Shown here piece by piece: positions 6,577-12,831 of a stretch of DNA of 27,051 nt (position 1 is its first letter; every line of letters begins with the position of its first letter). This DNA is from CAZDGK01 sp964505035 (GTDB taxonomy: Bacteria; Patescibacteriota; Saccharimonadia; UBA4664). The position numbers were made by a program, and so were the translations under genes. Location: positions 1 through 27,051 of the forward strand of contig CAZDGK010000013.1 of assembly GCA_964505035.1 (NCBI GenBank). The letters are read 5' to 3'. The notes beneath the pieces are model-generated. The model was not told where the DNA came from, ran no database searches, and worked only from the letters and a program-made list of their open reading frames with translations.

Positions 6577-6618
6577 CCAAGATTGTTGACCGCCGGCGAC
6601 ACTTAAAGATTGCCATAC

Positions 6619-6675
6619 AAAAAGAGCCCGCCGAGAATATCTTGGTAGTCATGGCATCCCAGGAGTCCAGGCGGG
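6619..6675 (-). terminator. Hairpin plus T-run on the minus strand, in a divergent intergenic region
   Basis: Read on the minus strand, CCCGCC (6675-6670) pairs with GGCGGG (6632-6627), the 37-base loop contains a further small palindrome around GGCAT/ATGCC, and TTTTT follows (6623-6619). This looks like an intrinsic terminator or the end of a small RNA. It lies between two divergent genes, so neither of them needs it. Confidence 0.4.
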
Positions 6676-6681
6676 TCATGG

Positions 6682-6687
6682 TATAGT
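6682..6687 (+). promoter_or_regulatory. Extended -10 promoter of the gene at 6713
   Basis: TGGTATAGT (6679-6687) is an extended -10 identical to the one serving the divergent gene. Transcription would start near 6694, with AAAGG (6698-6702) as a rather distant Shine-Dalgarno site. Confidence 0.5.
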
Positions 6688-6712
6688 AAGTCGGATTAAA
6701 GGCGTAACATCA

Positions 6713-7234
6713 ATGAAACAAACCCAAAGAATAGGTATTATCGTTGCCCTAGCGGCTGTTTTGTTAGTAGGCTCAGCGTTCGCCGTCATAACAGACCTTA
6801 AATATCGGGGCTTGTTTTCTGCTGTTAAGACCGAAATGTCGGGTGTGCAGGCCCAGGCCACCGACAAGGGTGCGGTCCAAATGTCTGCTGGTGACCCGGC
6901 AGTCGATCGCGGCGACGGCCTCATCAGCTATCTTGGCTGCCGGCCTGACGTAATGTGCCCTACGACGACAAGGTCCTGGTTCGTGCCAGTGGATCCTGGA
7001 ATGGAGCAGCAATACGCCGAATCTGTTTTGCAGCAAGCCGGATTCACGAATGATCACCCAAATGGCACATGCAAGCTGGAGTCAAACACCTGCGGCGCCA
7101 GCGGGCGAAAGGGCGATATGAGCTTGAGCATATCTTTCATTGCCCGGCCAGGTGCTCCCTTGCCCGCGCAGAATGTAGCACCAAAGGCATGGCGGTACGT
7201 AACAGCTTCTGTGGTGTATTCGCCTGCTCAATAG
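6713..7234 (+). CDS. Anchored extracytoplasmic protein of unknown function
   Basis: This is a 173-residue protein. Residues 7-26 (RIGIIVALAAVLLVGSAFAV) are a signal peptide or uncleaved anchor. The remainder carries four cysteines in the C-x-P-D-V-M-C and C-K-L-E-S-N-T-C arrangement, which could form two disulfides outside the cell. The part SMEQ-like 'PGMEQQYAESVLQQAGF' resembles a helix followed by a beta segment. The family is not recognised. It converges on the next gene with 18 bases between stops and no obvious terminator. Confidence 0.72.
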   Translation: MKQTQRIGIIVALAAVLLVGSAFAVITDLKYRGLFSAVKTEMSGVQAQATDKGAVQMSAGDPAVDRGDGLISYLGCRPDVMCPTTTRSWFVPVDPGMEQQYAESVLQQAGFTNDHPNGTCKLESNTCGASGRKGDMSLSISFIARPGAPLPAQNVAPKAWRYVTASVVYSPAQ

Positions 7235-7252
7235 CCCCCGGCCAGCAGCGTC

Positions 7253-7564
7253 CTAAACGAACTCTTCCATTGCGGTGATCTCATCCTGGTTCACCAGCAC
7301 GGTCACGCCCCGCCCGCCCATCGTCGAGTCGGTATAGATCACAAACGGCTTGGACTCAAACACCGCCATCACCTCAAAGCGCTCGTTGGTCGGGAGGATC
7401 TCCCCAACCGTCGCCACGTAGCGCTTCTTGTCGTGCGTGTACGATATGCTGCGGATACGCCGCTCGCTCACGCGCGTGCGCATCTGCTCGATCACCGCGT
7501 CGCGCATATTTTTGTAGGCTTCTTCGTATTCAGACGACTCGAGCCGCGGGACAAAGAATTTCAT
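7253..7564 (-). CDS. Hypothetical protein of an 'MKFFVP' type family
   Basis: The open frame extends upstream to a TTG at 7633, but that codon lies inside the bidirectional terminator, so I place the start at the ATG at 7564, giving 103 residues beginning MKFFVPRLESSEYEEAYKN. From memory, small proteins with this exact opening followed by 'SDRRI..I.Y.H....Y.A.VG' are a widespread uncharacterised family, and RVSERRIRSISYTHDKKRYV followed by ATVGEILP fits it, which supports the start. The C-terminal half (VMAVFESKPFVIYTDS, then GVTVLVNQDEI) is beta-rich. No export signal. The upstream GGAG lies 12 bases away, so initiation is weakly marked. Function unknown. Confidence 0.72.
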   Translation of the reverse strand: MKFFVPRLESSEYEEAYKNMRDAVIEQMRTRVSERRIRSISYTHDKKRYVATVGEILPTNERFEVMAVFESKPFVIYTDSTMGGRGVTVLVNQDEITAMEEFV

Positions 7565-7630
7565 AGCGTGCCGCAGCTCCAGACTGGTATCCAATGTTAG
7601 ATTAATCTTACCATATTCTATCTCAACATA

Positions 7631-7662
7631 CAAAACACCCCGCGCGAAGCGGGGGTATTTTG
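7631..7662. terminator. Bidirectional intrinsic terminator
   Basis: CAAAACACCCCGC (7631-7643) faces GCGGGGGTATTTTG (7649-7662) across a 5-base loop (one G bulged). On the minus strand, where the RRM gene ends 15 bases earlier, the stem is followed by TTTTG. The A/T flanks make it work in both directions. Confidence 0.85.
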
Positions 7663-7677
7663 TGCGGATTGCTAGGA

Positions 7678-7959
7678 TTAGTAGCGGCGCGGGGGACGGG
7701 CCGGGCGGTCAGCCATCGGCTTGGCCAGGTTGACGGTCAGGGTCCGGCCATCGAGCTCCTTGCCGGCTAGCATTTTGATAGCAGTCTGAGCTTCCTGCTC
7801 AGAGCTCATCTCCACGAAGCCGAAGCCCTTGGAGCGGCCAGAGTCGCGGTCCATGATCACCTTGGCTGACACGACGGTGCCGGCGACGGCAAATGCCTCG
7901 GCCAGACTCTCGTCGGTGGTGTTGTAGGATAGCGATCCTACGAATAGTTTGTTCTGCAT
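7678..7959 (-). CDS. RRM-domain RNA-binding protein
   Basis: This 93-residue protein is one RNA-recognition motif with a short basic tail. RNP2 is KLFVGSL (4-10) and RNP1 is KGFGFVEM (44-51), both with the aromatic residues that stack on RNA bases. The beta-alpha-beta-beta-alpha-beta order is complete (LTVNLAKP closes it). The tail RPARPPRRY may add affinity. Bacterial proteins of this type bind single-stranded RNA or DNA, and several are cold-inducible. GAGGAG lies just upstream of the ATG. The roughly 87-base leader contains a terminator-like hairpin, suggesting control of transcription in the leader. A strong terminator follows. Confidence 0.93.
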   Translation of the reverse strand: MQNKLFVGSLSYNTTDESLAEAFAVAGTVVSAKVIMDRDSGRSKGFGFVEMSSEQEAQTAIKMLAGKELDGRTLTVNLAKPMADRPARPPRRY

Positions 7960-7984
7960 GTCTTCTCCTCGTGTTCTCGGGCAT

Positions 7985-8022
7985 AAAAATATCCGGAACG
8001 CATGTTATTTAGTGGTCCGGAT
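7985..8022 (-). promoter_or_regulatory. Attenuator-like hairpin in the leader of the RRM gene
   Basis: On the minus strand ATCCGGA (8022-8016) pairs with TCCGGAT (7997-7991) over an 18-base loop and is followed by ATTTTT (7990-7985), all between the promoter at 8058 and the start codon at 7959. As a terminator it would cut most transcripts before the gene unless antitermination or cold changes the fold. Confidence 0.5.
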
Positions 8023-8052
8023 TGAGCCAAAGCTATCATCAAGATTACCGAT

Positions 8053-8058
8053 ACTATA
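8053..8058 (-). promoter_or_regulatory. Extended -10 promoter of the RRM gene
   Basis: TGTTATAGT on the minus strand is a TG-n-TATAGT extended -10. It would start a transcript near 8046 with a leader of about 87 bases. Confidence 0.45.
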
Positions 8059-8160
8059 ACACAAATCTCAGCAACATCATACTAATATTGTAAATTTCCT
8101 GGACTATATCAGGGCCGCCGCTAGCTCCCGTCGAGCCGCGGCCGGGCCCGCCATCATCGG

Positions 8161-8247
8161 CTACAGCATGCCGCGCCGCCGCACCGACCGCCGGCGCCGG
8201 CGGTTCACTCCGGCTACCGATATTGGAGTAAGTGGTCGTCCCAACAT
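8161..8247 (-). CDS. Possible 28-residue Arg-rich micropeptide
   Basis: An ATG at 8247 preceded by GGGAGG (8262-8257) at nine bases opens a 28-codon frame: MLGRPLTPISVAGVN followed by RRRRRSVRRRGML. It lies 24 bases after the stop of the DUF6325 gene on the same strand and could be translated from its message. The stretch 8059-8271 has no other candidate gene; a second hairpin (GGCCGC/GCGGCC around 8113-8144) follows. The Arg run comes from a CG-rich repetitive tract, so this may be chance. I do not recognise the sequence. Confidence 0.25.
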   Translation of the reverse strand: MLGRPLTPISVAGVNRRRRRSVRRRGML

Positions 8248-8271
8248 GTTCGCAATCCTCCCGTCATTAAT

Positions 8272-8709
8272 CTAGGCTGCCGCTTCGGCCTCTCGCATCT
8301 CTCTGGCCGCTTCCTCTACCACCTCCGGATGAATGCGCCCATCGGCGATGAGGAACCCGCCGGCGTCTCGCAAGGCCCGCTTCAGCCCCTTGGCCCACAG
8401 GTGCTCAATCACCAGCACGCCGGCCGCCGTGTCGTTTTCCATCTCGGCCGCCGTCTTGTCCATGTCATCTTCGGTCAATAGTGGTGTGTCATCAGTCACC
8501 CCCAGGTCCTCGAGAGCCAGCTTGAGTTCCTCAGGCTGGTCTTTTATTTCGCCGGCCGCCACCTGGCCGTCCGCATCCTTCACGATGAGCATCAGGTCAA
8601 TCACGCGGATAATCCGGTTGCGGACGGCCTCGGCCAGCTCATCGACGATGCTGCCGTCAAAGTTATTACCCTTAAAACCAACCACCACGTAGTCGATCGG
8701 TCCTAGCAT
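8272..8709 (-). CDS. DUF6325 family protein
   Basis: The open frame extends upstream to 8832, but AAGGGGGA just before the ATG at 8709 and the family's usual opening (MLGPIDYVVVGFKGN) fix the start, giving 145 residues. The protein reads as a ferredoxin-like alpha/beta unit (IDYVVVGF, then VRNRIIRVIDLMLIVKDADG), an acidic middle, a second similar unit (AAGVLVIEHLWAKGLKRALR) and a Glu/Ala-rich terminal helix. This pattern is that of DUF6325/DUF1269-like proteins: small, soluble, with no assigned biochemical role. It is transcribed divergently from the gene at 8850. The N-terminal 41 codons of the longer frame are not family-like and overlap the neighbouring promoter. Confidence 0.85.
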   Translation of the reverse strand: MLGPIDYVVVGFKGNNFDGSIVDELAEAVRNRIIRVIDLMLIVKDADGQVAAGEIKDQPEELKLALEDLGVTDDTPLLTEDDMDKTAAEMENDTAAGVLVIEHLWAKGLKRALRDAGGFLIADGRIHPEVVEEAAREMREAEAAA

Positions 8710-8814
8710 TTCGTCCCCCTTGCACATTTGCTTACCACCCGATGCTACACGCCCGCCCGCGCGGGGGCTGCGTGTGATCTTCCAATTTCCGCCCGGCACC
8801 AGCGCGTTCGAACC

Positions 8815-8843
8815 TTGACTTCGCTCAGCCAAAATTACATCAT
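8815..8843 (+). promoter_or_regulatory. Promoter with leaderless geometry for the gene at 8850
   Basis: TTGACT (8815-8820), 17 bases, CATCAT (8838-8843), then GGCTAT and the ATG at 8850. The -35 is near consensus, and the -10 matches four of six bases. No Shine-Dalgarno site is present. Confidence 0.5.
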
Positions 8844-8849
8844 GGCTAT

Positions 8850-10028
8850 ATGAACAAAAAGCTTATCCTTACCCTTTCAGCCATTATTGTAGTGCTGGCC
8901 GCTGCCGGCGCCGCCACCTGGTACTGGTTCGACAGCCAGGCCAAATATTACGCCTTCGTGAAGGACGAGCAGGCCGCTGCCCGCGCCGCCATGGACGCCT
9001 GGGAGGCGGCCAATGTGGTCAGCGCCACCACCGACATCGACCTCAATAAAGCCTTCGACAGCAAGGCGACGACCGCCGACAACACCGCCGCGCTGGACCG
9101 GGCCGTGGCCGACAATGACGCCATGAACGCCCACCTGAGCGGCGACCTGCCAGACACCATTGGCAAGTGGAAGACCCAGATCGACAAGTCCACCCAAGGC
9201 ATCAAGGGTATTTGGCTCACCAAAAGCCAGCGTCAGACCGTCACTGACCTGAATGCCGCCAGCCTGCGCGTCATCAAGGTCGGCAATGACGGTATCGCCT
9301 ACCGCCTGGCCCTCAAACCGGCCATCGCCGAGATCATCAAGTTTACCAAGGCCGCCCAAGTGCTCAGCCAATACGGCGACAAATACACGACCGATAAGGA
9401 ATTTAAGGCCCACATCGCCGACATTGCATCCTATGGCGCCATGGCCGCGCCCGGCTACACCTACGACGGCCAGGCTGGCGTCAAGGCCAAGTTCCCGTCC
9501 ATCGACGCCGCTGTCGTGGCCGCCGACAAGACCGTGGGGGACATGTACATGGTCTATAAGGATCTCGCCGACGAGAATCTGCTAGCCGCCCTCACCCTCG
9601 CCGCTCAGGTATCGACCGAAGCCGCCCAGCTGGGCCTCTCCGCCGACGCGCTCAACGATGAGTCCAAGAAAACCAGCGCGCCGATGGACCGGGAAGTCAT
9701 CGCCGCCGCGGCCAAACTACACGACACCGTCACGGGCGCCAAGGACCCGAAGCTGACTGCCGCCGTGGGCCTGCGCAAATACGAGGCCCTGGCCGTCACC
9801 TCCGCCCTCGACCTCTACGGCTACGACCACCTCAACGCCGACAAGAACACCACCTACCCAGCCGGCACCGACTACGCCGCCGTGCTCGATGCGCTCAAGA
9901 CCGGCAAGTACCTCACGACCACCCAGCCCACCGACACCTTCCAGTACGCGGCTGGTCTCGACAATGTCTCCTACACCCTCCAGTACACCGACGAGCTGAC
10001 CGGCAAGACCGCCAAAACCGCCGGCTAG
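8850..10028 (+). CDS. Membrane-anchored, mostly helical extracytoplasmic protein
   Basis: This is a 392-residue protein. Residues 5-28 (LILTLSAIIVVLAAAGAATW) are a membrane anchor; the rest, about 360 residues, is Ala/Asp/Lys-rich and predicted almost entirely helical, with a few aromatic patches (YGAMAAPGYTYDGQ, VGDMYMVYKDLADENL). There are no cysteines after the anchor and no enzyme motif I can name. The composition suggests an elongated helical bundle at the cell surface. It is a single-gene unit with its own promoter and a very strong hairpin after the stop. The family is not recognised. Confidence 0.8.
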   Translation: MNKKLILTLSAIIVVLAAAGAATWYWFDSQAKYYAFVKDEQAAARAAMDAWEAANVVSATTDIDLNKAFDSKATTADNTAALDRAVADNDAMNAHLSGDLPDTIGKWKTQIDKSTQGIKGIWLTKSQRQTVTDLNAASLRVIKVGNDGIAYRLALKPAIAEIIKFTKAAQVLSQYGDKYTTDKEFKAHIADIASYGAMAAPGYTYDGQAGVKAKFPSIDAAVVAADKTVGDMYMVYKDLADENLLAALTLAAQVSTEAAQLGLSADALNDESKKTSAPMDREVIAAAAKLHDTVTGAKDPKLTAAVGLRKYEALAVTSALDLYGYDHLNADKNTTYPAGTDYAAVLDALKTGKYLTTTQPTDTFQYAAGLDNVSYTLQYTDELTGKTAKTAG

Positions 10029-10044
10029 GACCAATCCAAAGAGA

Positions 10045-10087
10045 ACGGCTCCCGTGCTAGCTTGTCGCCAAGTAGCACAGGAGCCGT
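10045..10087. terminator. Very long bidirectional hairpin
   Basis: ACGGCTCCCGTGCTA (10045-10059) faces TAGCACAGGAGCCGT (10073-10087) with one C-A mismatch and a 13-base loop. It lies between the stops of convergent genes. On the minus strand TTCTCTTT follows, so it best serves the gene ending at 10109. Confidence 0.75.
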
Positions 10088-10108
10088 AGTTCGAAGGGCG
10101 GGGTGCGG

Positions 10109-10372
10109 CTAGGCCATCGAGGCCAGGGCCGCGTCCAGCAGCTGGTCCAGCAGACTGCCCCAGTCCGCGGCGTCGGGGTCCGACACCTCGAACTGCTCGA
10201 TCGCGCGGGTCATGGCGGTGACCTCCTCCACACTGACGGGCCGGTTCTCGGCCAGTCGGGAGGTGATCATCGCTGCCGCGGTCTCGGGGGTGGCGGTCGT
10301 CATCGTCAGGGCGATGAGCTCACTGATCACAGCGGTCCGGTCTAGGCCACCGATGGTGTCGTAGATATTCAT
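10109..10372 (-). CDS. Small acidic helical protein
   Basis: The open frame starts at 10414, but GAGGGGA lies five bases before the ATG at 10372, giving 87 residues beginning MNIYDTIGGLDRTAV. The protein is acidic and Ala/Thr/Glu-rich, with helices across TAVISELIALTMTTA, EEVTAMTRAIEQFE and WGSLLDQLLDAALAS. No membrane helix or signal. The downstream hairpin and a near-consensus promoter define it as a single-gene unit, divergent from the gene at 10528. The family is not recognised. Confidence 0.68.
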   Translation of the reverse strand: MNIYDTIGGLDRTAVISELIALTMTTATPETAAAMITSRLAENRPVSVEEVTAMTRAIEQFEVSDPDAADWGSLLDQLLDAALASMA

Positions 10373-10418
10373 GTCGTTCCCCTCGGTCCGATCCCGCTCG
10401 GTGCGAGATAACAAGATT

Positions 10419-10447
10419 ATTATATCATAGATATATTAAAATAACAA
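10419..10447 (-). promoter_or_regulatory. Sigma70-type promoter of the gene ending at 10109
   Basis: On the minus strand TTGTTA (10447-10442), 17 bases and TATAAT (10424-10419). This is a strong match in an AT-rich divergent intergenic region. Confidence 0.7.
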
Positions 10448-10463
10448 GTATCAATCGTATCAA

Positions 10464-10492
10464 TTGACAAACACGCCATCATACCGCATAAT
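10464..10492 (+). promoter_or_regulatory. Sigma70-type promoter of the gene at 10528
   Basis: TTGACA (10464-10469), 17 bases and CATAAT (10487-10492). It is back to back with the minus-strand promoter; the two -35 elements are 16 bases apart. Confidence 0.75.
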
Positions 10493-10527
10493 ATATTTGT
10501 CATGTCCCTCTCCGACAGGAGAAAACC

Positions 10528-10863
10528 ATGGAGTTCAGTTTCCATTTCAAGCTCAGCGACGCCATCACGAGCGGTGCTGGCTGGGGGGCGCTCGGTGCCG
10601 TGGCTGGCCTCATCGCCACCCTCGGCCCTTGGCTGCCCTTCATCATGATCATGGCCGCCGTCGGCAAGGCCGACTTGTCCAAGCGGCGGCTCGTCGGCTT
10701 CGCGCTGCTCTACGGCTCGGTGGGCGCCCTCATCGGCGGCATCGTTGCCTACGAGGGCGGGGTGTGGTGGATCTGTGCGCTCGTCACCTTCGGGCTCGCG
10801 CTCATCCCCTACATCGCCAGCCGCCTCAAGGACCAGCGAGACAAACGCCGCCGGCGGCGCTAA
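10528..10863 (+). CDS. Small membrane protein with a poly-basic tail
   Basis: This is a 111-residue protein. AGGAGA (10517-10522) precedes the ATG by five bases. Three hydrophobic segments are visible: about 18-46 (GWGALGAVAGLIATLGPWLP and onward), 56-76 (LVGFALLYGSVGALIGGIVA) and 79-98 (GVWWICALVTFGLALIPYIA). The tail SRLKDQRDKRRRRR is strongly positive and should stay in the cytoplasm. The protein has no family I recognise. It is a single-gene unit between a consensus promoter and a textbook GC hairpin. Confidence 0.72.
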   Translation: MEFSFHFKLSDAITSGAGWGALGAVAGLIATLGPWLPFIMIMAAVGKADLSKRRLVGFALLYGSVGALIGGIVAYEGGVWWICALVTFGLALIPYIASRLKDQRDKRRRRR

Positions 10864-10879
10864 TCTGCCGACCGCCCCG

Positions 10880-10905
10880 AGCCCCCGGTTTTGAACCCGG
10901 GGGCT
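10880..10905 (+). terminator. GC hairpin terminator
   Basis: AGCCCCCGG (10880-10888) pairs with CCGGGGGCT (10897-10905), then TTCAC. It lies 16 bases after the stop of the gene at 10528 and before the convergent YGGT gene. Confidence 0.75.
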
Positions 10906-10920
10906 TTCACGTCCCGGAGG

Positions 10921-11274
10921 CTAGTCGCTGCTCGGACGGGTCGCTGCCAATAGCCGCGCGATACCGTAGCCTACCAGCGCGTACACTGCTATCGCCACGA
11001 GCGTCTCCAGCTCAATGTGCGCCACGCCGTAGTGCACCGTGTAGCCAAACAGCCCAAAGAACGGCGCCACCAGCGGGTAGCTCAGGGTATAGATAAGATT
11101 GGCGAAGGCATTGGCCGGATTGGCGCCTAGTGCCGATAGCAGGAAGCGGATCGCCAGCAGCGCCAGCAATACACTCGTCAGCCAGTCGACCAGCCGCACT
11201 GCCATCGAGCGCGTGCCCACTGGGCTATCGCCAGCTGTCACGGCTTCATGAGTTTCGTAAATATGCTCTGCCAC
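10921..11274 (-). CDS. YGGT-family membrane protein
   Basis: The frame is open to 11328, but AAGGAGG (11289-11283) lies eight bases before a GTG at 11274, giving 117 residues. Two membrane segments flank the YGGT-type core: DWLTSVLLALLAIRFLLSAL, then GANPANAFANLIYTLSYPLV with PFFGLFGYTVHYG, then LETLVAIAVYALVGYGIARL. The 'R-F/L-L-L...GANPANPF...Y.L..P...PF' run is the family signature. YGGT proteins are small inner-membrane proteins linked in other bacteria to osmotic response, division or cytochrome assembly; the role here is not known. The N-terminal 25 residues (acidic, with HIYETHEAV) are extra and cytoplasmic. This is one of the few recognisable genes in the small-gene run. Confidence 0.8.
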   Translation of the reverse strand: MAEHIYETHEAVTAGDSPVGTRSMAVRLVDWLTSVLLALLAIRFLLSALGANPANAFANLIYTLSYPLVAPFFGLFGYTVHYGVAHIELETLVAIAVYALVGYGIARLLAATRPSSD

Positions 11275-11397
11275 GGGATAATCCTCCTTAACAGTTCCCA
11301 CCCTAGCCCTCTGCGCTAGCCAAGCCAATCTGTATACTCACACAAACCAGCACAAAAAACGCTCATGCAATTGGGATAACGACCAATAGCCGTATTA

Positions 11398-11426
11398 TTG
11401 ACACTGACACGCCATTAGGTCATTAT
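11398..11426 (+). promoter_or_regulatory. Sigma70-type promoter of the gene at 11464
   Basis: TTGACA (11398-11403), 17 bases and CATTAT (11421-11426), with transcription expected near 11433. Confidence 0.7.
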
Positions 11427-11463
11427 TAATCCGCTCACACCGACCAGAAAGAGGTGAGTGCTC

Positions 11464-11778
11464 ATGTCGTATCGGCGAGAACCCACGCCCATCAAGCCGG
11501 GCGGCGGCCATGTCGGCCCGAGTCGTCCGGAACGCGCCGGAGCCCTCGGCATCGAGGACATGGAACCCGGCCGGGCCGTCCTGGCCCACTGCCACCTGGG
11601 ATATGTCACCCGGCTCGTCATTGTGACACGGCCGTCGCAGGTGGATGGCACCTGGTACATGAAGATTCGCGACCCGGATGGCAACATCTCGTTGCGCAAT
11701 CTCGGCGACATGGGGGTAGCCCCCTACGCCGTCACCGGCTACTGGCATCAGCTGCACTACGCCACGGCCGCCGAGTGA
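11464..11778 (+). CDS. Hypothetical 104-residue protein
   Basis: The frame can start at a GTG at 11458, but AAGAGGTG (11449-11456) is better spaced for the ATG at 11464. The first 30 residues are basic and Pro/Gly-rich (SYRREPTPIKPGGGHVGPSR). The rest is beta-rich (AVLAHCHLGYVTRLVIVTRP, TWYMKIRDPDGNISLRNLGD, VTGYWHQLHYATAAE) and reads like a small barrel or SH3-like fold. No signal or membrane helix. It has its own promoter and its own hairpin terminator. The family is not recognised. Confidence 0.7.
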   Translation: MSYRREPTPIKPGGGHVGPSRPERAGALGIEDMEPGRAVLAHCHLGYVTRLVIVTRPSQVDGTWYMKIRDPDGNISLRNLGDMGVAPYAVTGYWHQLHYATAAE

Positions 11779-11782
11779 CACT

Positions 11783-11815
11783 GCCCCCGGAAGAACCATC
11801 AGGTTCACCGGGGGC
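11783..11815 (+). terminator. GC hairpin terminator (plus strand)
   Basis: GCCCCCGG (11783-11790) pairs with CCGGGGGC (11808-11815), with an inner AACC/GGTT pairing (11794-11797 with 11802-11805), followed by ATTAATCATTAAT. It terminates the gene at 11464. Confidence 0.75.
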
Positions 11816-11836
11816 ATTAATCATTAATAAAGCAAT

Positions 11837-11865
11837 GACCGGACACCGTGATGTGGTGTCCGGTC
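11837..11865 (-). terminator. Perfect 11-bp hairpin terminator (minus strand)
   Basis: GACCGGACACC (11837-11847) and GGTGTCCGGTC (11855-11865) are perfectly complementary with a 7-base loop. On the minus strand ATTGCTTTATT follows. It terminates the gene ending at 11882 and sits beside the plus-strand terminator. Confidence 0.75.
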
Positions 11866-11881
11866 GGGTTGATGCGGGCCC

Positions 11882-12319
11882 CTAGCTGTCGCCCTGGTAG
11901 CGCCAGGTTTGGTTGGGGGTCAGGCCTGGGATCTCTTTGAGTTCCTTGACCAGACTCTCGACCAGATCAACGGCCTGGGCCGGCGTGAAGGTTGGCAGCA
12001 TGGCGCTGGTACTGGGGCCCACGTAGTCGTCCTGGCCCACAGCCACAACCAGCTTCGGCCGGTCGATCACGAGCTCGTTGACGACGGTCAGGTACAACCA
12101 GTCACCGGCGATCACGTTCTTGCCCAGCCGCACCACGGCCAGCAGGCGCGACACGGTGTTGCGTGCACACGGCGGGGTCAGACTGGCACGGCCACCCCGA
12201 TTGATGACCGCCAGAACCTGCTCCACCCGGGTGTCGCTGAGGAACTCCTCATACGCACCGCTGTCGGTGGAGGGCAGCAAGACCTCCCGCGTCGGCCAGA
12301 TCTTCAGTGGATCACGCAT
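11882..12319 (-). CDS. Hypothetical 145-residue protein
   Basis: AAAGGAA lies eight bases before the ATG at 12319. The protein starts MRDPLKIWPTREVLLPSTDS and has a helical segment (YEEFLSDTRVEQVLAVINRG), a beta-rich middle (RLLAVVRLGKNVIAGDWLYL, LVIDRPKLVVAVGQDDYVG) and a C-terminal helix (AQAVDLVESLVKELKEIPG). It is soluble with no export signal. It has its own TTGTTT/TACAGT promoter and the 11-bp hairpin as terminator. I do not recognise the family. Confidence 0.72.
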   Translation of the reverse strand: MRDPLKIWPTREVLLPSTDSGAYEEFLSDTRVEQVLAVINRGGRASLTPPCARNTVSRLLAVVRLGKNVIAGDWLYLTVVNELVIDRPKLVVAVGQDDYVGPSTSAMLPTFTPAQAVDLVESLVKELKEIPGLTPNQTWRYQGDS

Positions 12320-12368
12320 GGCAAATAGTTCCTTTCGGGTCTCGGGCTGCCATGGATAGAACTAATAT

Positions 12369-12397
12369 ACTGTAACACATATTTGTTCATAAAACAA
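12369..12397 (-). promoter_or_regulatory. Sigma70-type promoter of the gene ending at 11882
   Basis: On the minus strand TTGTTT (12397-12392), 17 bases and TACAGT (12374-12369). TG lies one base before the -10 (TGTTACAGT), so it is also an extended -10. Confidence 0.65.
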
Positions 12398-12491
12398 CTC
12401 TATGCTATTGCGCTTGGCTTGCATAGTGCAGCCAGACATGATCAAATGCCTTTCGTGCCACCATCCTCCTACCCATGAAAGGACGGCATAC

Positions 12492-12782
12492 GTGTTCAAA
12501 GCCCTCGGAGGATTCTTCGTGCTGCTGGGCGTCGCTGCCATCGGCTTCGGAGTCTACCTCGACATCCGCTACATGTTCATCGGCGGCATCCTCGAGGTCA
12601 TCCACGGCGTCAAGGCCAACCCGACCGCTGACGGCGAGGTCGTCGCCGGCCTCGCCCGGTGGGTCTTCTCGGACATCTTCGGGTTCCTCGGCCTGGTCGC
12701 CTTCTTCGTCCTGGGCGGCATCGGCCTCACGCTGATCGGCCTGAAGAAGAAGCGGACCCACCAGGCGCGCCTCGGTCGCTGA
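12492..12782 (+). CDS. Small two-helix membrane protein
   Basis: A longer frame opens at the ATG at 12402, but AAGGAC (12478-12483) lies eight bases before a GTG at 12492, giving 96 residues beginning MFKALGGFFVLLGVAA. Two membrane helices are clear: residues 3-22 and about 62-85 (DIFGFLGLVAFFVLGGIGLT). Between them is a loop with KANPTADGEVVAGLARWVF. The C-terminus is basic (KKKRTHQARLGR), so it should face the cytoplasm. A TTGGCT/CATGAT pair (12414-12442) is a moderate promoter. A perfect 12-bp hairpin follows the stop. The family is not recognised. Confidence 0.7.
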   Translation: MFKALGGFFVLLGVAAIGFGVYLDIRYMFIGGILEVIHGVKANPTADGEVVAGLARWVFSDIFGFLGLVAFFVLGGIGLTLIGLKKKRTHQARLGR

Positions 12783-12796
12783 CTCCGGTCAGCTCA

Positions 12797-12823
12797 ACGG
12801 CCCCCGAATATTTCGGGGGCCGT
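12797..12823. terminator. Perfect 12-bp bidirectional hairpin
   Basis: ACGGCCCCCGAA (12797-12808) and TTCGGGGGCCGT (12812-12823) pair fully around a 3-base loop, between the stops of convergent genes (12782 and 12832). No long T-run is present on either side. Confidence 0.75.
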
Positions 12824-12831
12824 ATCTCGTC

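Noticed and set aside
8105..8275. Plus-strand open frame with many Arg codons before the DUF6325 gene
   Set aside because: It has no start with a ribosome site and no promoter; composition follows from the CG-rich tract.
8877..9413. 178-codon minus-strand frame inside the anchored helical protein gene
   Set aside because: Antisense shadow: Gly/Val-rich composition, no ribosome site, no family; the plus-strand gene has promoter, anchor and terminator.
12402..12491. Upstream ATG start for the two-helix membrane protein
   Set aside because: No ribosome site, and the extra 30 residues (with CLSCHH) would be translated from the promoter region; the GTG at 12492 has AAGGAC at eight bases.
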